From Zingiber officinale (Eukaryota; Streptophyta; Magnoliopsida; Zingiberales; Zingiberaceae): a DNA stretch of 64,000 nt. The DNA lies in NCBI RefSeq assembly GCF_018446385.1, contig NC_056002.1, positions 31,048,636-31,112,635 of the forward strand, given 5' to 3'. Positions 33,539 to 44,147 of this stretch are shown here, one piece after another; positions within the stretch are counted from its first letter, which is position 1; each line of letters starts with the position of its first letter. The translations under genes and the position numbers were made by a program. The notes beneath the pieces are model-generated. The model was not told where the DNA came from. It saw nothing but the letters and a program-made list of their open reading frames with translations, and ran no database searches.

Positions 33539-34490
33539 TAAAGGACTAACAATAGAAGGATAATCAGAAAAGGACTAACAATAGAAGGATAATTAGAAAC
33601 TATTGGTGATACGATTATTGTGGGAAAAAATAGAGCATAATCTTTTGTAAGTAGAAAAGTCCTAGGATTAAGTGGATATTAGGATGCAGTAAGAGTTTAA
33701 CCCAAAGTTTTGACAGAGCTAGGGTGTGCTATATTCTTCACAATTATCATAAAAACGGAGATGGGTATTGGTGACAAACAGTGTGCAAGTTAAGTGTTGT
33801 CCATCAAACTGGATACTGACTAGTGGTTGAGAGATAGTTTTTTACAGTGTTTTTGGTACGATAGAAAGGAGTGTGGCTTCATCAATAGTGGAATTAGTAG
33901 CCCCACTATCTAGAAAGGCATGTAGTATAAATTCATGTCCATGAATATTAACAAGACATTTGACTCTAATGTCTAAGTTTTTTTTCCTGTGCTACAAATG
34001 CTAGAAGCTTTAATAAACACTAGGACTGTATATGAGGGTGAGTTTGGGAGTTGAATTGCCTTCCCTTTATCTATAGATTTTTCAAGTGAAGTTACTATAT
34101 ATAAGGAGATTATTGATCCAGTTTCTAATATATTAATACGGGTTTCTAATATAGATACCCTAGTTTCAAGTAGCAAGTTTCTAGTACTTCCTCTAGATGA
34201 TGGAGTTGTGGGAATAGTAATGGTAAATATATGTTGGAGATAAAGGTTACATGCCTGTTTTCTATGGATCTTGCAAGTACCTCATTTGTCTATAGATGGA
34301 TACTAACTACAAATCAAAATAAGGAGCGGTATCAGTTCCTATTTTTAACATCTAGTCATATTGACAAGTAAGTTCCTCTGTAGGCTTAGCACTAAGTTGG
34401 GTAAACATTAAATTTGTTTATGAAAATTCTTCCCATAATTCATCCAGATAAGCTAATGGAACATATTCTTTATTGTCAGGCATGTTAGTT
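33539..34490 (-). pseudogene. Endogenous pararetrovirus: protease, coiled coil, coat end (copy 2)
   Basis: Same content as 5559-6500 of copy 1, including the protease active-site motif near 33895 and the ILET-type coiled-coil stretch at 33973-34176. At 34485-34490 it jumps straight to sequence that in copy 1 lies at about 18890, so most of the coat protein and all of the movement protein are deleted. Stops and indels differ partly from copy 1. It is non-functional. Confidence 0.75.
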
Positions 34491-35725
34491 ATAAGTTGAT
34501 TTTCTAAAAGCATAAGACGACAGTGTAAAGATGTAAGCAAGACTAATATAATATTATTCTGTTGTACTAATATTTAGTCTCCTTAGCCTAGTGCAATTCG
34601 CGTTCTACTTTTCTCGCGCTATAGGGAACTTTTTTTATGTCAACGATTTAAATTAGCTTTCTTTTACCGTTTTAATTTGTTGGGGTTTTCCTGTCTTGCA
34701 ATGTAATTTAGTGTAATTGATATTTTCTATACCACCGAATCCTTGGACTGACTAATATGCTTTATCTAGGGGTTCTCACTCAATTGAAAGAGATTGAGAC
34801 GGTATTCAGTAGATTGTTGATCTATTGATAACCTTATCAATATGTCCGATTGTACAATGGTTATAATAACAGAAAGGATACTATGCAGGTTCTCAATATT
34901 TTCAGTTTCTATGTGAATAGGTTCTCATGGGCTGTTTGTGTTAGCTTGAGATGAAAAACATTTTACTGAGCAATGCAAAACTTTATCAGTCAAAAATCTA
35001 GATGTTTTTTAAAAAGGGAAGGAAGGAATATGAATTTGTTTTAAAATGAAGATTGTGTTTTTGCAGTGGTATAGTCAAATTGTTTTAGGACTTAACATGT
35101 AAAAAGGGATATTGATGTTTGATCTGAAGAAAACAGATGTCCTTGAGTATTCCTGTCATTATTTTTGGGAGTTTGTTTGTGAAATAAAATACCCACTAAT
35201 TAAGAGTTAGTTGAAAATGTTCGTGTCACAGGAGAGAGAATGACCTTATATAAGAATCAAGTTATTTGGTACCAATAAGAAAAATTTGGCCAACAAAATA
35301 TCAATCATGATAAAATACACCTACCTATTTGGTACCCCAATTTTCATCTCACTATGAATATTGCTTTGGAATTGTATTATGTTTAAGTGGGGCAAGTCCC
35401 ACAAGTAGATTCGACCATAATTCAGAATTAAACCGTTCAATGGTTTTGATAGATCAACTTTTAATCTTAACCATCTTTGATTTATGATTCATCACAATTC
35501 AAGATTATTATTTATATTTTATTTTTTAAAAATATTTAAAATTTTAATTTAAATTTTTAGTAAAATTTTGAATAGATAAAAATAGACCAATTAAATAAGA
35601 CATAAGGAATGTGTTGAATTAAAGTTGGATTGAGTTTAAATTAAATACATTAAATAGTCTCAAAAGTAAGGATCACATGAATTTAAATTAGGATCATTTT
35701 GAATTTGAATGAATTAAGATAAGAG
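34491..35725 (-). other. EPRV leader side and flank (copy 2)
   Basis: Colinear with 18890-20124, noncoding, with small indels. It contains about 40 bp near 34560 (ACTAATATTTAGTCTCC...) absent from copy 1. Confidence 0.55.
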
Positions 35726-35761
35726 CATCCACACAGAGCTCCCACTATGACATGGCTCCAC

Positions 35762-35800
35762 CGAAGGAGCTCCCTCCCATAGTAGGAGGGAGCTCCTTCG
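35762..35800. repeat. 16-bp perfect hairpin (copy 2)
   Basis: Same hairpin as 20162-20200. Confidence 0.9.
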
Positions 35801-37013
35801 TTAATTATAAGGAAGTGACTCTGTGTTCATGGAGTCGCTTCTTCATTGTTTTTTTTTTAAAATTTTATTAAATGTTTTTATTTTTATTTAAAAATAAAAA
35901 TATTAAAAAAAACTAGGAAATGTTAATTTTTAGGCATTGTTCAACGATTGATATTTATTTTTTTATTAAAACAAATTATCTATAAATATATTCTCTCAAA
36001 CTTTCAATCTTCCTATCATTTTCTCAATTCTCTACTTCTTTCAATCTCGAAAATATCTCGATTTATTTCAAATGGTTGAAAATCCAGATCAATCTATGCT
36101 CTGTGAATTTTGGAGAAATGGATTGATAGAAGATACGGAAGATATTGATGAACAATGAATGCTCCGACTATATGAGTAGCAATAAACGGTACATCAAAGA
36201 GCTCAATGTTCTTCTCGTATAACAAAGAGGAGAAGATATTTGAGTCAGGATTGTGAAGTCGGACATGCTTGTCTTTTCAATGATTACTTTTCTGATAAGT
36301 CAATATATATCATGATGATATATTCCGATGTCGATTCCGAATGCAAAGAGGGTTATTTCTTCATATAGTCGATGCTTTAAAAAATCATTTAGAATATTTT
36401 CAATGGAATGTCGATGCGATGGGGAAAAAAGTTTATCACCACTTCAGAAATACACAGCGGTCATTTGTCAATTGGTGTATGGAGTCTATACTAATCATTA
36501 TGATGAGTACCTACAAATTGCTGAAACAACTGTCATCCCATACTTATTCAACTTCTGCCGATGTATAATTGAAGTGTTCGGGGCCCAATATTTGAGAAGA
36601 CCTAATGCTTGTGATATCCAACATTTACTTGAAATGCATGAATAGAGACACGACTTCCCTCGCATGTTGGGGTCATACATTGACAATGAAAAAATTGCCC
36701 CGTCGCTTGGAAAGACCAGTTTACTCGGGGAGATCATGACGTCCCAACAATTGTGTTTGAAGAAGTCACGTATGCGGACTTATGGATATGACATGTCTTT
36801 TTTGGGATTGCAGGGTCGTGTAATAATATCAACGTGCTTAATAAATCACCTTGATTCAACAACGTCTTACAAGGAAATGCGCCCGAGGTTAATTTTATGA
36901 TTAACAATACACAGTATACAAAAGAATACTATTTGATTGATGAGATCTATATATAATGAGCTACTTTTGTCAAGAGCTTTCCATGCCTCTAGGATCCCAA
37001 GAGAAAAATGTTT

Positions 37014-38039
37014 GGCTGCGTTTGGTAGGGTGTAATCTGCCTTGTAATGTAAGCCAGATTATATTACAAGGTTGATTATTTTGTTTGGTTTCATTTTTAA
37101 CTTGTAATGTAATGTAATTTGGATTACAAAATGTAATGAAGTTTTGTAATCTGGATTACAAAACAAACACATTGTAATCCGATTATATTACGAGGTCACC
37201 TTTTAAAAAAAAATGAATGTCAAATATACCCCTAGTCTATCGCCGCCCATCTTCACCCGCCGCCACTGCCACCACCCCCCGACGACGACTGACGACCGGC
37301 GGGCGCCGTCGACCGCCGATCGCCGGCGACCGCCAACCGCCGGCGACCGGCAACGGTCGGCGACCATCGACGGTCGGCGACCGACGGCCGACGACCGACG
37401 TCCGGCGACCGACGTCCGGCGACCGCCGGCGACCGGGGACCGCCGGCGACCGGTAACTGGCGATAGTCGATAACCGACGACGGCCAGCGACGACCGGCGA
37501 CTAGCGGCGGCCGGCGGCCGGAGACTACCGACGGTCGGCGACCGGCGGCGGACGGCGACCATCGACGTTCGGCGACCGTCGGTGGTCGATGACCAACGGC
37601 CGACGGTTGGCGACCGACGACCGATGGTCGACGACCGACGGCCAACGGCCGGCGACCGTGGACCGCCGGCGGCCGGCGACCGACGCGACCGGCGATTGCC
37701 GGCGACCGACAACCGGCAATGGTCGGCGACCGACGACGGCCAGCGACGGCCGGGGACCGACGGCGACCGGCGGCAGTGGCCACCGCAAGCTCCGACAGAG
37801 ATGTAGCGCCCGCCGGTAGAAGTCGTAGGATATTTTTGTCATTTTATAATAATACGAATTACATTCCTTATAAAAATAATGCACACCAAACAAAAGATTG
37901 TAATTATCTTTGTAATCAAAGATTACATACATTTCATTACCAAATGTAGTAATGTAATCAAGATTACATTACATTACATTACATTACAAGTTTGATTACA
38001 TTACAAGCTCAATTACATTACGCACAACCAAACGTAGCC
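37014..38039. mobile_element. TIR element (1026 bp) nested in the Harbinger transposase
   Basis: Ends GGCTGCGTTTGGT and ACCAAACGTAGCC are inverted repeats with one mismatch, flanked by TTT on both sides (37011-37013 and 38040-38042). Removing it restores the order of transposase motifs. Both arms are AT-rich and full of TTACAT/ATGTAA repeats; the middle is extremely GC-rich (37256-37800). There is no transposase. The superfamily is uncertain: the 3-bp target and ends suggest a Tourist/Harbinger-type MITE. Confidence 0.85.
37256..37800. repeat. GC-rich CCGGCGACCG tandem array in the core of the TIR element
   Basis: About 540 bp of degenerate 10-base-like repeats (CCGGCGACCG, GGCGACCGAC and variants). 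Long overlapping frames exist on both strands only because the repeat lacks TA-rich codons; they should not be called genes. Confidence 0.9.
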
Positions 38040-38754
38040 TTTAAGGAATAATAAGAGACTACGAGAAAGGATGTTGTGCGGATATTTGGGGTGCTCTAAT
38101 CTCGATGGGCAATGATCAAAGGTCCAGAACGATTTTGGTATAAGGATAATTTGAAGGGCATCATGTATAAATGTATTATTTTGTTCAATATGATTATTGA
38201 AAATGAGTGAGGTACAATAGTCAATTGGTCGAATGATAAAGGATATCCTCCGATCCATCACAAATATTTCAAGGTTTTACCCAAGAATTTCAAGAATACC
38301 TCCGGAGAAATTGTGAACTACGTGATAATCAACTGCATCATCAACTTCGAGCCGATTTAGTTGGTATATCTAGGCATGCTACGGATATGATTAATGAAAA
38401 ATAATTTATTAATTGTTAAACATTTATCATAATATTTATGTATTTTTTAATTATTAATGTTATTTCATATTGACAATTTGTGAATTTAGATTTTATTAAA
38501 ATCTAATTATATATAATGTAGTAAATATGAGAAAAATATATATATAATGGAAAGTATGGAACCCATGAAGAAGTTGTCAGAGAAGTTTTTTGATAATGAA
38601 AAATTATATGAGATTTTTTACTTTTGATAGCGCGGATATGATAATGAAGGACCATGAAAAAGTTCTAAATACACTAAAAATCCAGTTTTAAAATATATTC
38701 ATTCAAAATAAAATATAAATTTTTTGAATAAATTTTTCATTCGACGCCTCCTAA

Positions 38755-39300
38755 TCTATTAGCTAGCTTACCTTTGATTGTGAAAGGGAAAGAGACAACG
38801 GAAATTAATGGACGCTAATCAAAATTGCCATAATTAAAAAAATTAGTAAAAGGGAAAGAGACAAGGGAAATAAATGGGATTATATCAATAGCTAAGTTAT
38901 ATCTATTTTCCATTTAAGCAAAATTGCCATAATTAAAAAATTAGTAAAAGGAAAAGAGACCAGGGAAATAAATGGGATTATATCAACAGCTAAGTTACAT
39001 TATAAGATTTGCTCGGATCTTTTTTCCATTTAAGCAAAATTGCCATAATTAAAAAATTAGTAAAAGGAAAAGAGACCAGGGAAATAAATTATATCAATAG
39101 CTAAGTTACCTTATAAGATTTGCTCGTATCTTTTTTCCATTTAAGCAAAATTGCCATAATTAAAAAATTAGTAAAAGGAAAAGAGACCAGGGAAATAAAT
39201 TTTATCAATAGCTAAGTTACCATATAAGATTTGCACGTATCTTTGCTTGTATCTTTTTTCCATTTAAGCTAAGAAATCATCTTTTTTTCATTTAAGCTAA
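38755..39300. repeat. ~110-bp tandem repeat, four units
   Basis: Units begin CAAAATTGCCATAATT at 38820, 38919, 39035 and 39146 (spacings 99, 116, 111 bp). Each includes AGAGACCAGGGAAATAAAT and AGCTAAGTTA. A partial fifth unit precedes 38820. Confidence 0.9.
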
Positions 39301-39310
39301 GAAATCAATC

Positions 39311-39800
39311 ATGATTTCATACCTTCATCGTCATCTCCTGCCTTGTCCCTCTCTCTTTATGTACATATATATCTACACCAATCTGGAACGCAAGGCCAAG
39401 GATGCCAGCGATGGGGTGTACCCAAAGTCGCCGGTCCTTGAGCTCGACCTTTTAGGCAAGCTCGGAGCGATCAAGGCCGAGCCCGCTTCGCCGAGAGTGT
39501 TCGCGTGCAACTATTGCCCTCAGGCTCTTGGTGGCCATCAGAATGCTCACAAGCACGAGCGAAACCTCGTGCCGCAGCGGAATTTCTGCAGTACGTTGGC
39601 CGGAGGCTCGACGTACAAGTGCGCTCCGTGATCTACAAGCCGTACGGTTCTTCGGCCGCATCCGCCGCTGCAGGTGGGCTGTTGTACAGGCGCCACAACG
39701 GATATTTGCCGTTCTACGCTGCAGCGTTTCCGGCGGAGGATATTCAAACGCGAAGCCAGGTCAGTCCTCCAATTACATTGACTTGACACTTAGACTTTAG
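39311..39800 (+). pseudogene. C2H2 zinc-finger gene fragment, left arm (EAR-type)
   Basis: The frame at 39311-39631 encodes a Leu-rich segment (L-D-L-L-G-K-L-G-A-I-K) followed by V-F-A-C-N-Y-C and Q-A-L-G-G-H-Q-N-A-H-K, the signature of plant single-finger C2H2 regulators. Six residues between C-N-Y-C and Q-A-L-G-G-H are deleted, so Cys-His spacing is destroyed. After a frame change the rest (39575-39770) reads like the Tyr/Ala-rich C-terminus, ending in another frame with I-D-L-T-L-R-L, a probable EAR repression motif. It pairs in inverted orientation with 39893-40272. Confidence 0.8.
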
Positions 39801-39811
39801 ACTCGTCGTCG

Positions 39812-40272
39812 TTGGTTGGCTCGACAATTATGCATGTCTGCTTTTCTAATGGCTCGACAATTATGCATGTCTGCCAGGTTTCGCTGGCGCTTGTGAGCAT
39901 TCTGATGGCCACGGAGAGCCTGAGGGCTGGAGAACGTCCTCGGGCAGTAGTTGCACGCGAACACTCTCGGCGCGGGTTCTGGGCTTGGCCTTGATCGCTC
40001 CGAGCTTGCCTAAAAGGTTGAGCTTGAGGACTGGCAACTTCGGGTACACCCCATCGCCGGCGTCCTTGGCCCCGGTCACGCTCAAACCCAAGTTGAATTG
40101 GTCCTTTGTCTCTGTTATCTTTGTCCACCGTTCTGCAACTCTCTTTCCGTGCTCTGTTTCGTCCCTGTTGACATTCATCTTCTCCTGAGCCTTGGCGTTC
40201 CAGATTGGTGGAGATACATATTTGGGACGACGATTTATGTAAAGAGAGAGGGACAAGGCAGGAGACGATCCG
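39812..40272 (-). pseudogene. C2H2 zinc-finger gene fragment, right arm (inverted)
   Basis: The minus frame 40256-39861 gives an N-terminal part (N-A-K-A-Q-E-K and Q-F-N-L-G-L-S-V-T-G-A-K), then the same L-G-K-L-G-A-I-K segment as the left arm. In the next frame come C-N-Y-C, a full 12-residue spacing and H-Q-N-A-H, so this arm keeps the whole finger but is shifted out of frame just before it. It includes ~110 bp missing from the left arm. It ends after the finger. Not translatable as one protein. Confidence 0.8.
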
Positions 40273-40273
40273 T

Positions 40274-40340
40274 GGCTTGAGTATTTTTGTGAAGATGACT
40301 TTCTATCGTTATAAGTTTATTTTCTACATGATCTATTATA
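40274..40340 (-). pseudogene. Small third EPRV scrap
   Basis: GGCTTGAGTATTTTTGTGAA and the bases after it match 18861-18925 (small ORF region of the EPRV) for about 65 bp with a few differences. It directly abuts the zinc-finger right arm. Confidence 0.6.
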
Positions 40341-40519
40341 TGCGCATATACTTTGTAATGTTCTCAAGGTTGTAAAGTATCAGCAGTTCCATCCTATTAA
40401 CAAGGAATTACATTACGGTGGTAGTATATTCCAGATAGTATCTACCTCTTCCTCTTGAACTAAGGCTCTGTTTACTTGGGATTCGCATTCATCTTCGATT
40501 TGATAATATACTTGTTTAC

Positions 40520-41096
40520 TTGTTGCCAAGAACCTCATGCAACTTGATTATGGTATCTTCCTCCTCTTTGGTAAAGTTTCCTGATATCCGGTCGAAGGTA
40601 ATTCGTCCACCGCAGCCGACAACTCTTCCCGAACCTCAACAGCCCTGGAGTTATCAGATTCAACACTCTCACTTTACCGAACTAACTGAAACTGAAATGT
40701 TTTAGTATTGTAACTTTCGAAATTAAAACCTTTTATTGATCTTCAAATTCAGTATCACTTTCACTTTACCAAACCAACTGAAACTAAATCGTTTTCATCA
40801 TGGAACTACAAAAACTCAAGAATACTGAAATGATTCATCTCAGGAAATTTAAGTTGAAAGAAATCTTGTATTGATTGATCGATCTTCAAATTCAGAAACA
40901 CTTTCAGTTTTCATCTCAGAGACAAAAAAGCAAGCAAACAGAAGGCACATATAGAACAAGTACCAGCTTGTTTAGGAAGAGCTCTCCAGTTGTCATGGCC
41001 ATGTTTTTCTATGTAAGAGACGAGAAGCCGGTCTTCCTCCAGCGTCCATGGCCCCTTCTTCAGACCCATCTTCTCACAGCAAGGAGCCCTCACCAT
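40520..41096 (-). pseudogene. R2R3-MYB pseudogene, exons 1 and 2 only
   Basis: Exon 1 (41096-40964) encodes [18 protein letters not shown] through N-W-R-A-L-P-K-Q-A, the standard start of the R2 repeat with its tryptophans, and splits a Gly codon at a GT donor. Exon 2 (40644-40520) follows an AG acceptor and encodes [20 protein letters not shown]. It then loses a few bases and resumes in another frame with [14 protein letters not shown], ending at a GT donor as MYB intron 2 does. The Cys of L-R-C-G is Phe. No third exon (W-S-x-I-A) follows, so half of R3 and the activation domain are absent. Introns show a DNA-level copy. Confidence 0.88.
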
Positions 41097-43079
41097 GTTG
41101 CAGGAAACAACCAGCTGAACCTCACCATGTTGCATGTTTTTGTTTTTTGTTTTTGGTTGGTAAGATTTCCCGAGATCCTAGGCAAAATAACAATAATAAT
41201 AATAAAAAAAGCCCTTTAATATATTTTTAAATTTTTTGCTCAAGTTTTTTTCATTTGAATTTCGGATTGAAAATGATTGATTTTAAAAAATTAATTTAAT
41301 TTTTAAAAAATAAAATATTATTTTTATATAAATTTATATTATTTAATATTTAGATAATTTTTTTAAATATTGTTAAATTATTTAATCTTTTTGTGATATT
41401 GTTGAACATAAATAAAATTTTATTAATTTTAATTTTTATTTTTTTATGAAACATTTTACTTTACGTTGTATGGATAAAAAAATATCTGATTTATGTTTTT
41501 TAGGAAGAAAAGAAAGAGTGAGAAAGAAATATTATCAGCGAGGAGGAGAAGAGCGTTCTATTAGAGTATCACAGGCGAGAGAGCATGAATTTACAGAATT
41601 ACTGATGAGAAAAGAAAAAAAGATGTCGGCGAGTGCATAAACGTACAAAATTAATGATCAGAAAATAAATAGGCAAGAAGGTGAGAGAAAAATTAGGATT
41701 TTTTAGAGATATTGAGAAGGAAAGAGTTTACTAGTTTTATAAGATATATAATTAAATAGAATAAAATCTTGACTAAATGCAATTAAGAGGAAATAAGATT
41801 AAATAAAATAAAATTTGGCTAATTGTAATGATGATCAGGAAATAAGGATACGTGTAAGGTATAAATAGGAATAATGAATTAATTGATAATATGCAATTAA
41901 TGAGTTAACATGATATTTATTAATGCGTATACTATCATTAATTAATATTAATGACTGTCTACCTAATTATTTAGCCCCAGTAATATTGGGGTCCTAGGCA
42001 TATGACCTATGCCTTGAGCCGTGCTTGCGAATATGGTAAAGGCTAAAAAAATCGTAAGTAAAAATTAACTTTACTACATAACCACACTTAAGTTGACAAA
42101 TTAAATACCACTTTTTCATATGTCGACCTTGGAAATTTATATATTCGGTTGGATATCGTCCGTTGAAATTTTATCACGTGCTAAAATTGTCAATGTCAAT
42201 CTTTTTTTAATTTTTTTAAGTGACCCTCTATATTCAATTTACTCGATTAATCAGCCTGATAGAAAAAGTGTACAGGTCCATCAATCCAATATTTCTATGT
42301 CAATCATTCATTAAAAGAAATTTTATCCGTTAATTTATCAAAATTAAGACGTGATCGGTAGATATATGAGAAATTAAGAAGATGCTATGTCACTACACCA
42401 TTATCTTGGGGTGAGCACAATCTTTTATTTTTATCAAATTAGTATAATGTTTATTGATCCTGCCCGCAACGTGGACGTGTGATTCATCGGTGAGTTAGCT
42501 CTGTTGCCAATTTAATCGCCAATCGCTGAGTAATAACGGAGATGATGAAGTGGTAAGATGCCTAGCTGAAAGTAAACAAGTAGAAGAGGGTTAGAATGAC
42601 ACCATGAGGTTTCCCCATGCAACCACTCCGACACTCAAGTTAAATGATGAAGAAGATGAATATTAGGCTTTTGATGTACCTTAGATGTCAAAAGGACTAC
42701 CTTTTGTAAAGAGAAAGCAGATATTTTTCTTTCATCTCTCTCGTGCTGTCATTATTTAATTTCTTAAATAATCTTTCCATTGTCTTTTTTTCTATCATAA
42801 TTGAGATTAATAGAGTTTTTCCTTTTGATTCTCAGGTTGTCATTGTTTAATTCTTTTAATAATATCAAATTTATTCTCCTCAATGCCTGTTTTTTTCCAT
42901 AATAATCTGAAAATTTTATGATGATTATTCTTTGTCTAAAATGGTTCTTCATCTCGTATCATTTTAGAGCTATGAGGTTTGAAAGGCCTAAGGAGACTAT
43001 GGAGCTAGGAGGCCCAAGAAGACTGTGGAGTTAGGAGGTCCGAGAGTGTTACGAAGCCTCAAGTGCATGACTACATTGT
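41097..43079. other. Intergenic stretch, AT-rich, no gene recognised
   Basis: Includes poly-A/T tracts (41200-41450) and short frames without family resemblance. A small inverted repeat CCCCAGTAATATTGGGG lies near 41973. GGAGNTAGGAGG(C/T)CC repeats twice near 42995-43040. Confidence 0.5.
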
Positions 43080-44147
43080 CATTAATATAAAAGATTGTCG
43101 AACTCACAAAAACTAATTATAAGTACTAGTGATTTCTCACGGAGAATTAGCTAAACAATTGATGGTTAAGAGTCACGTACTAAGTAAAGAGAAATGAGAT
43201 TGAGAAAAAGAAAGAGAGAAAGACTTGATTTGGGAGATGTTCTAGGGGTCAGTTTCATTGTGTATTTATCAATGTATCATGGTTAACGAATTGTCCATCC
43301 TAAATTCCCATGCACTTGTATGAAGTTAAATTCATTACCGGCTCTTCCCTGCAGTGGTCAAGTCGAAATGCTATTTGGATTCATATCTCATGCTCTTAAA
43401 AAGATATGGTTCCTATGAAGTCCGGTAACAGGTCACCCCTATCACTAGGTCCCCTCAGTCATGAATCACAAGAACTCACTCATACTCAATAGTCATAGAG
43501 ATAGAGATAACAATTACGTCCAATTCCTTATTTCCTTGTGGGGAATTGCTTCTCCTTTCAAGGTAGTGCCCTAGATATCCGAAAATGGGTTACCTGTCAC
43601 TAGGGTCATTCGGTCATACAATTTAGGGCATTCCCCCTATGGGATTAACAATTCTACACAAATATTCAATCAAACATGAGAATTAAACTCAAATACAATA
43701 CATGCATATAAGATCAAATAAATACAAGGCATGGTAATGTCATATAGATAGAAAATTGACATATCCATGAGTTCTTACATCAATCCATATCACAATTACT
43801 CCCTTAATCCTAGAACAATAGAACTACTCCATGACACAAAGGGAAGAATACAAAGACATAAGAATTGAAGGCATCAAAACCTAACTAGAAGAGGTAGGGA
43901 GAAGAAACTTATCCACTTGCGTTGAATGATCTTAGGATCCAATCTTTTGTTTCCAGAGTCGATAAGAATCATAAGATGATGAAAATGACCTTGAATAGTC
44001 GAATGGAGACCGGTGAGAATGTAGATCGGCATCAAGATGGATATCCCAAAGGGAGAGCCTTCCTCCCCTTGGGAAGGGGAAGAAATCCTCTTAAATAGTG
44101 CTAGGCACAGGCTTGGCATGACCTGTGTCACTGCCGTGTGGCATCCA

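Larger units (their letters stand above)
36072..38402 (+). pseudogene. Harbinger (PIF-like, DDE_Tnp_4) transposase, interrupted
   Basis: Reading by pieces from 36072 (M-V-E-N-P-D), I see the N-terminal block L-F-N-D-Y-F, then Y-F-Q-W-N-V-D-A near 36390, S-P-L-Q-K-Y-T-A near 36435, D-E-Y-L-Q-I-A-E-T-T, F-C-R-C-I-I-E-V-F-G and L-R-R-P-N-A (open 36328-36645). The D-x-x and W-K-x-Q-F-T-R-G-D-H blocks follow in another frame near 36700, and N-x-I-N-V-L-N near 36825. After the TIR element at 37014-38039 the tail resumes with R-K-D-V-x-R-x-F-G-V-L and W-A-M-I-K-G-P, ending at 38402. Many stops and frameshifts. Plant PIF transposases act on TTA-type targets with a partner Myb-like protein, which is not present here. 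Confidence 0.85.
35726..38735 (+). mobile_element. PIF/Harbinger element with decayed transposase (copy 2)
   Basis: Begins GAGCATCCACACAGAGCTCCC as in copy 1, includes the hairpin at 35762-35800, the transposase pseudogene 36072-38402 and the end region shared with 20300-20415. No matching right terminal repeat is visible, so the end coordinate marks where similarity between the blocks stops. Confidence 0.7.

Noticed and set aside
37203..37949. Long Arg/Pro/Ala-rich frames on both strands (up to 176 aa)
   Set aside because: All come from a GC-rich tandem repeat lacking stop codons; several overlapping frames, none with protein-like composition.
40520..41096. Functional R2R3-MYB gene
   Set aside because: Exon 2 has a frame-breaking deletion and exon 3 is missing.
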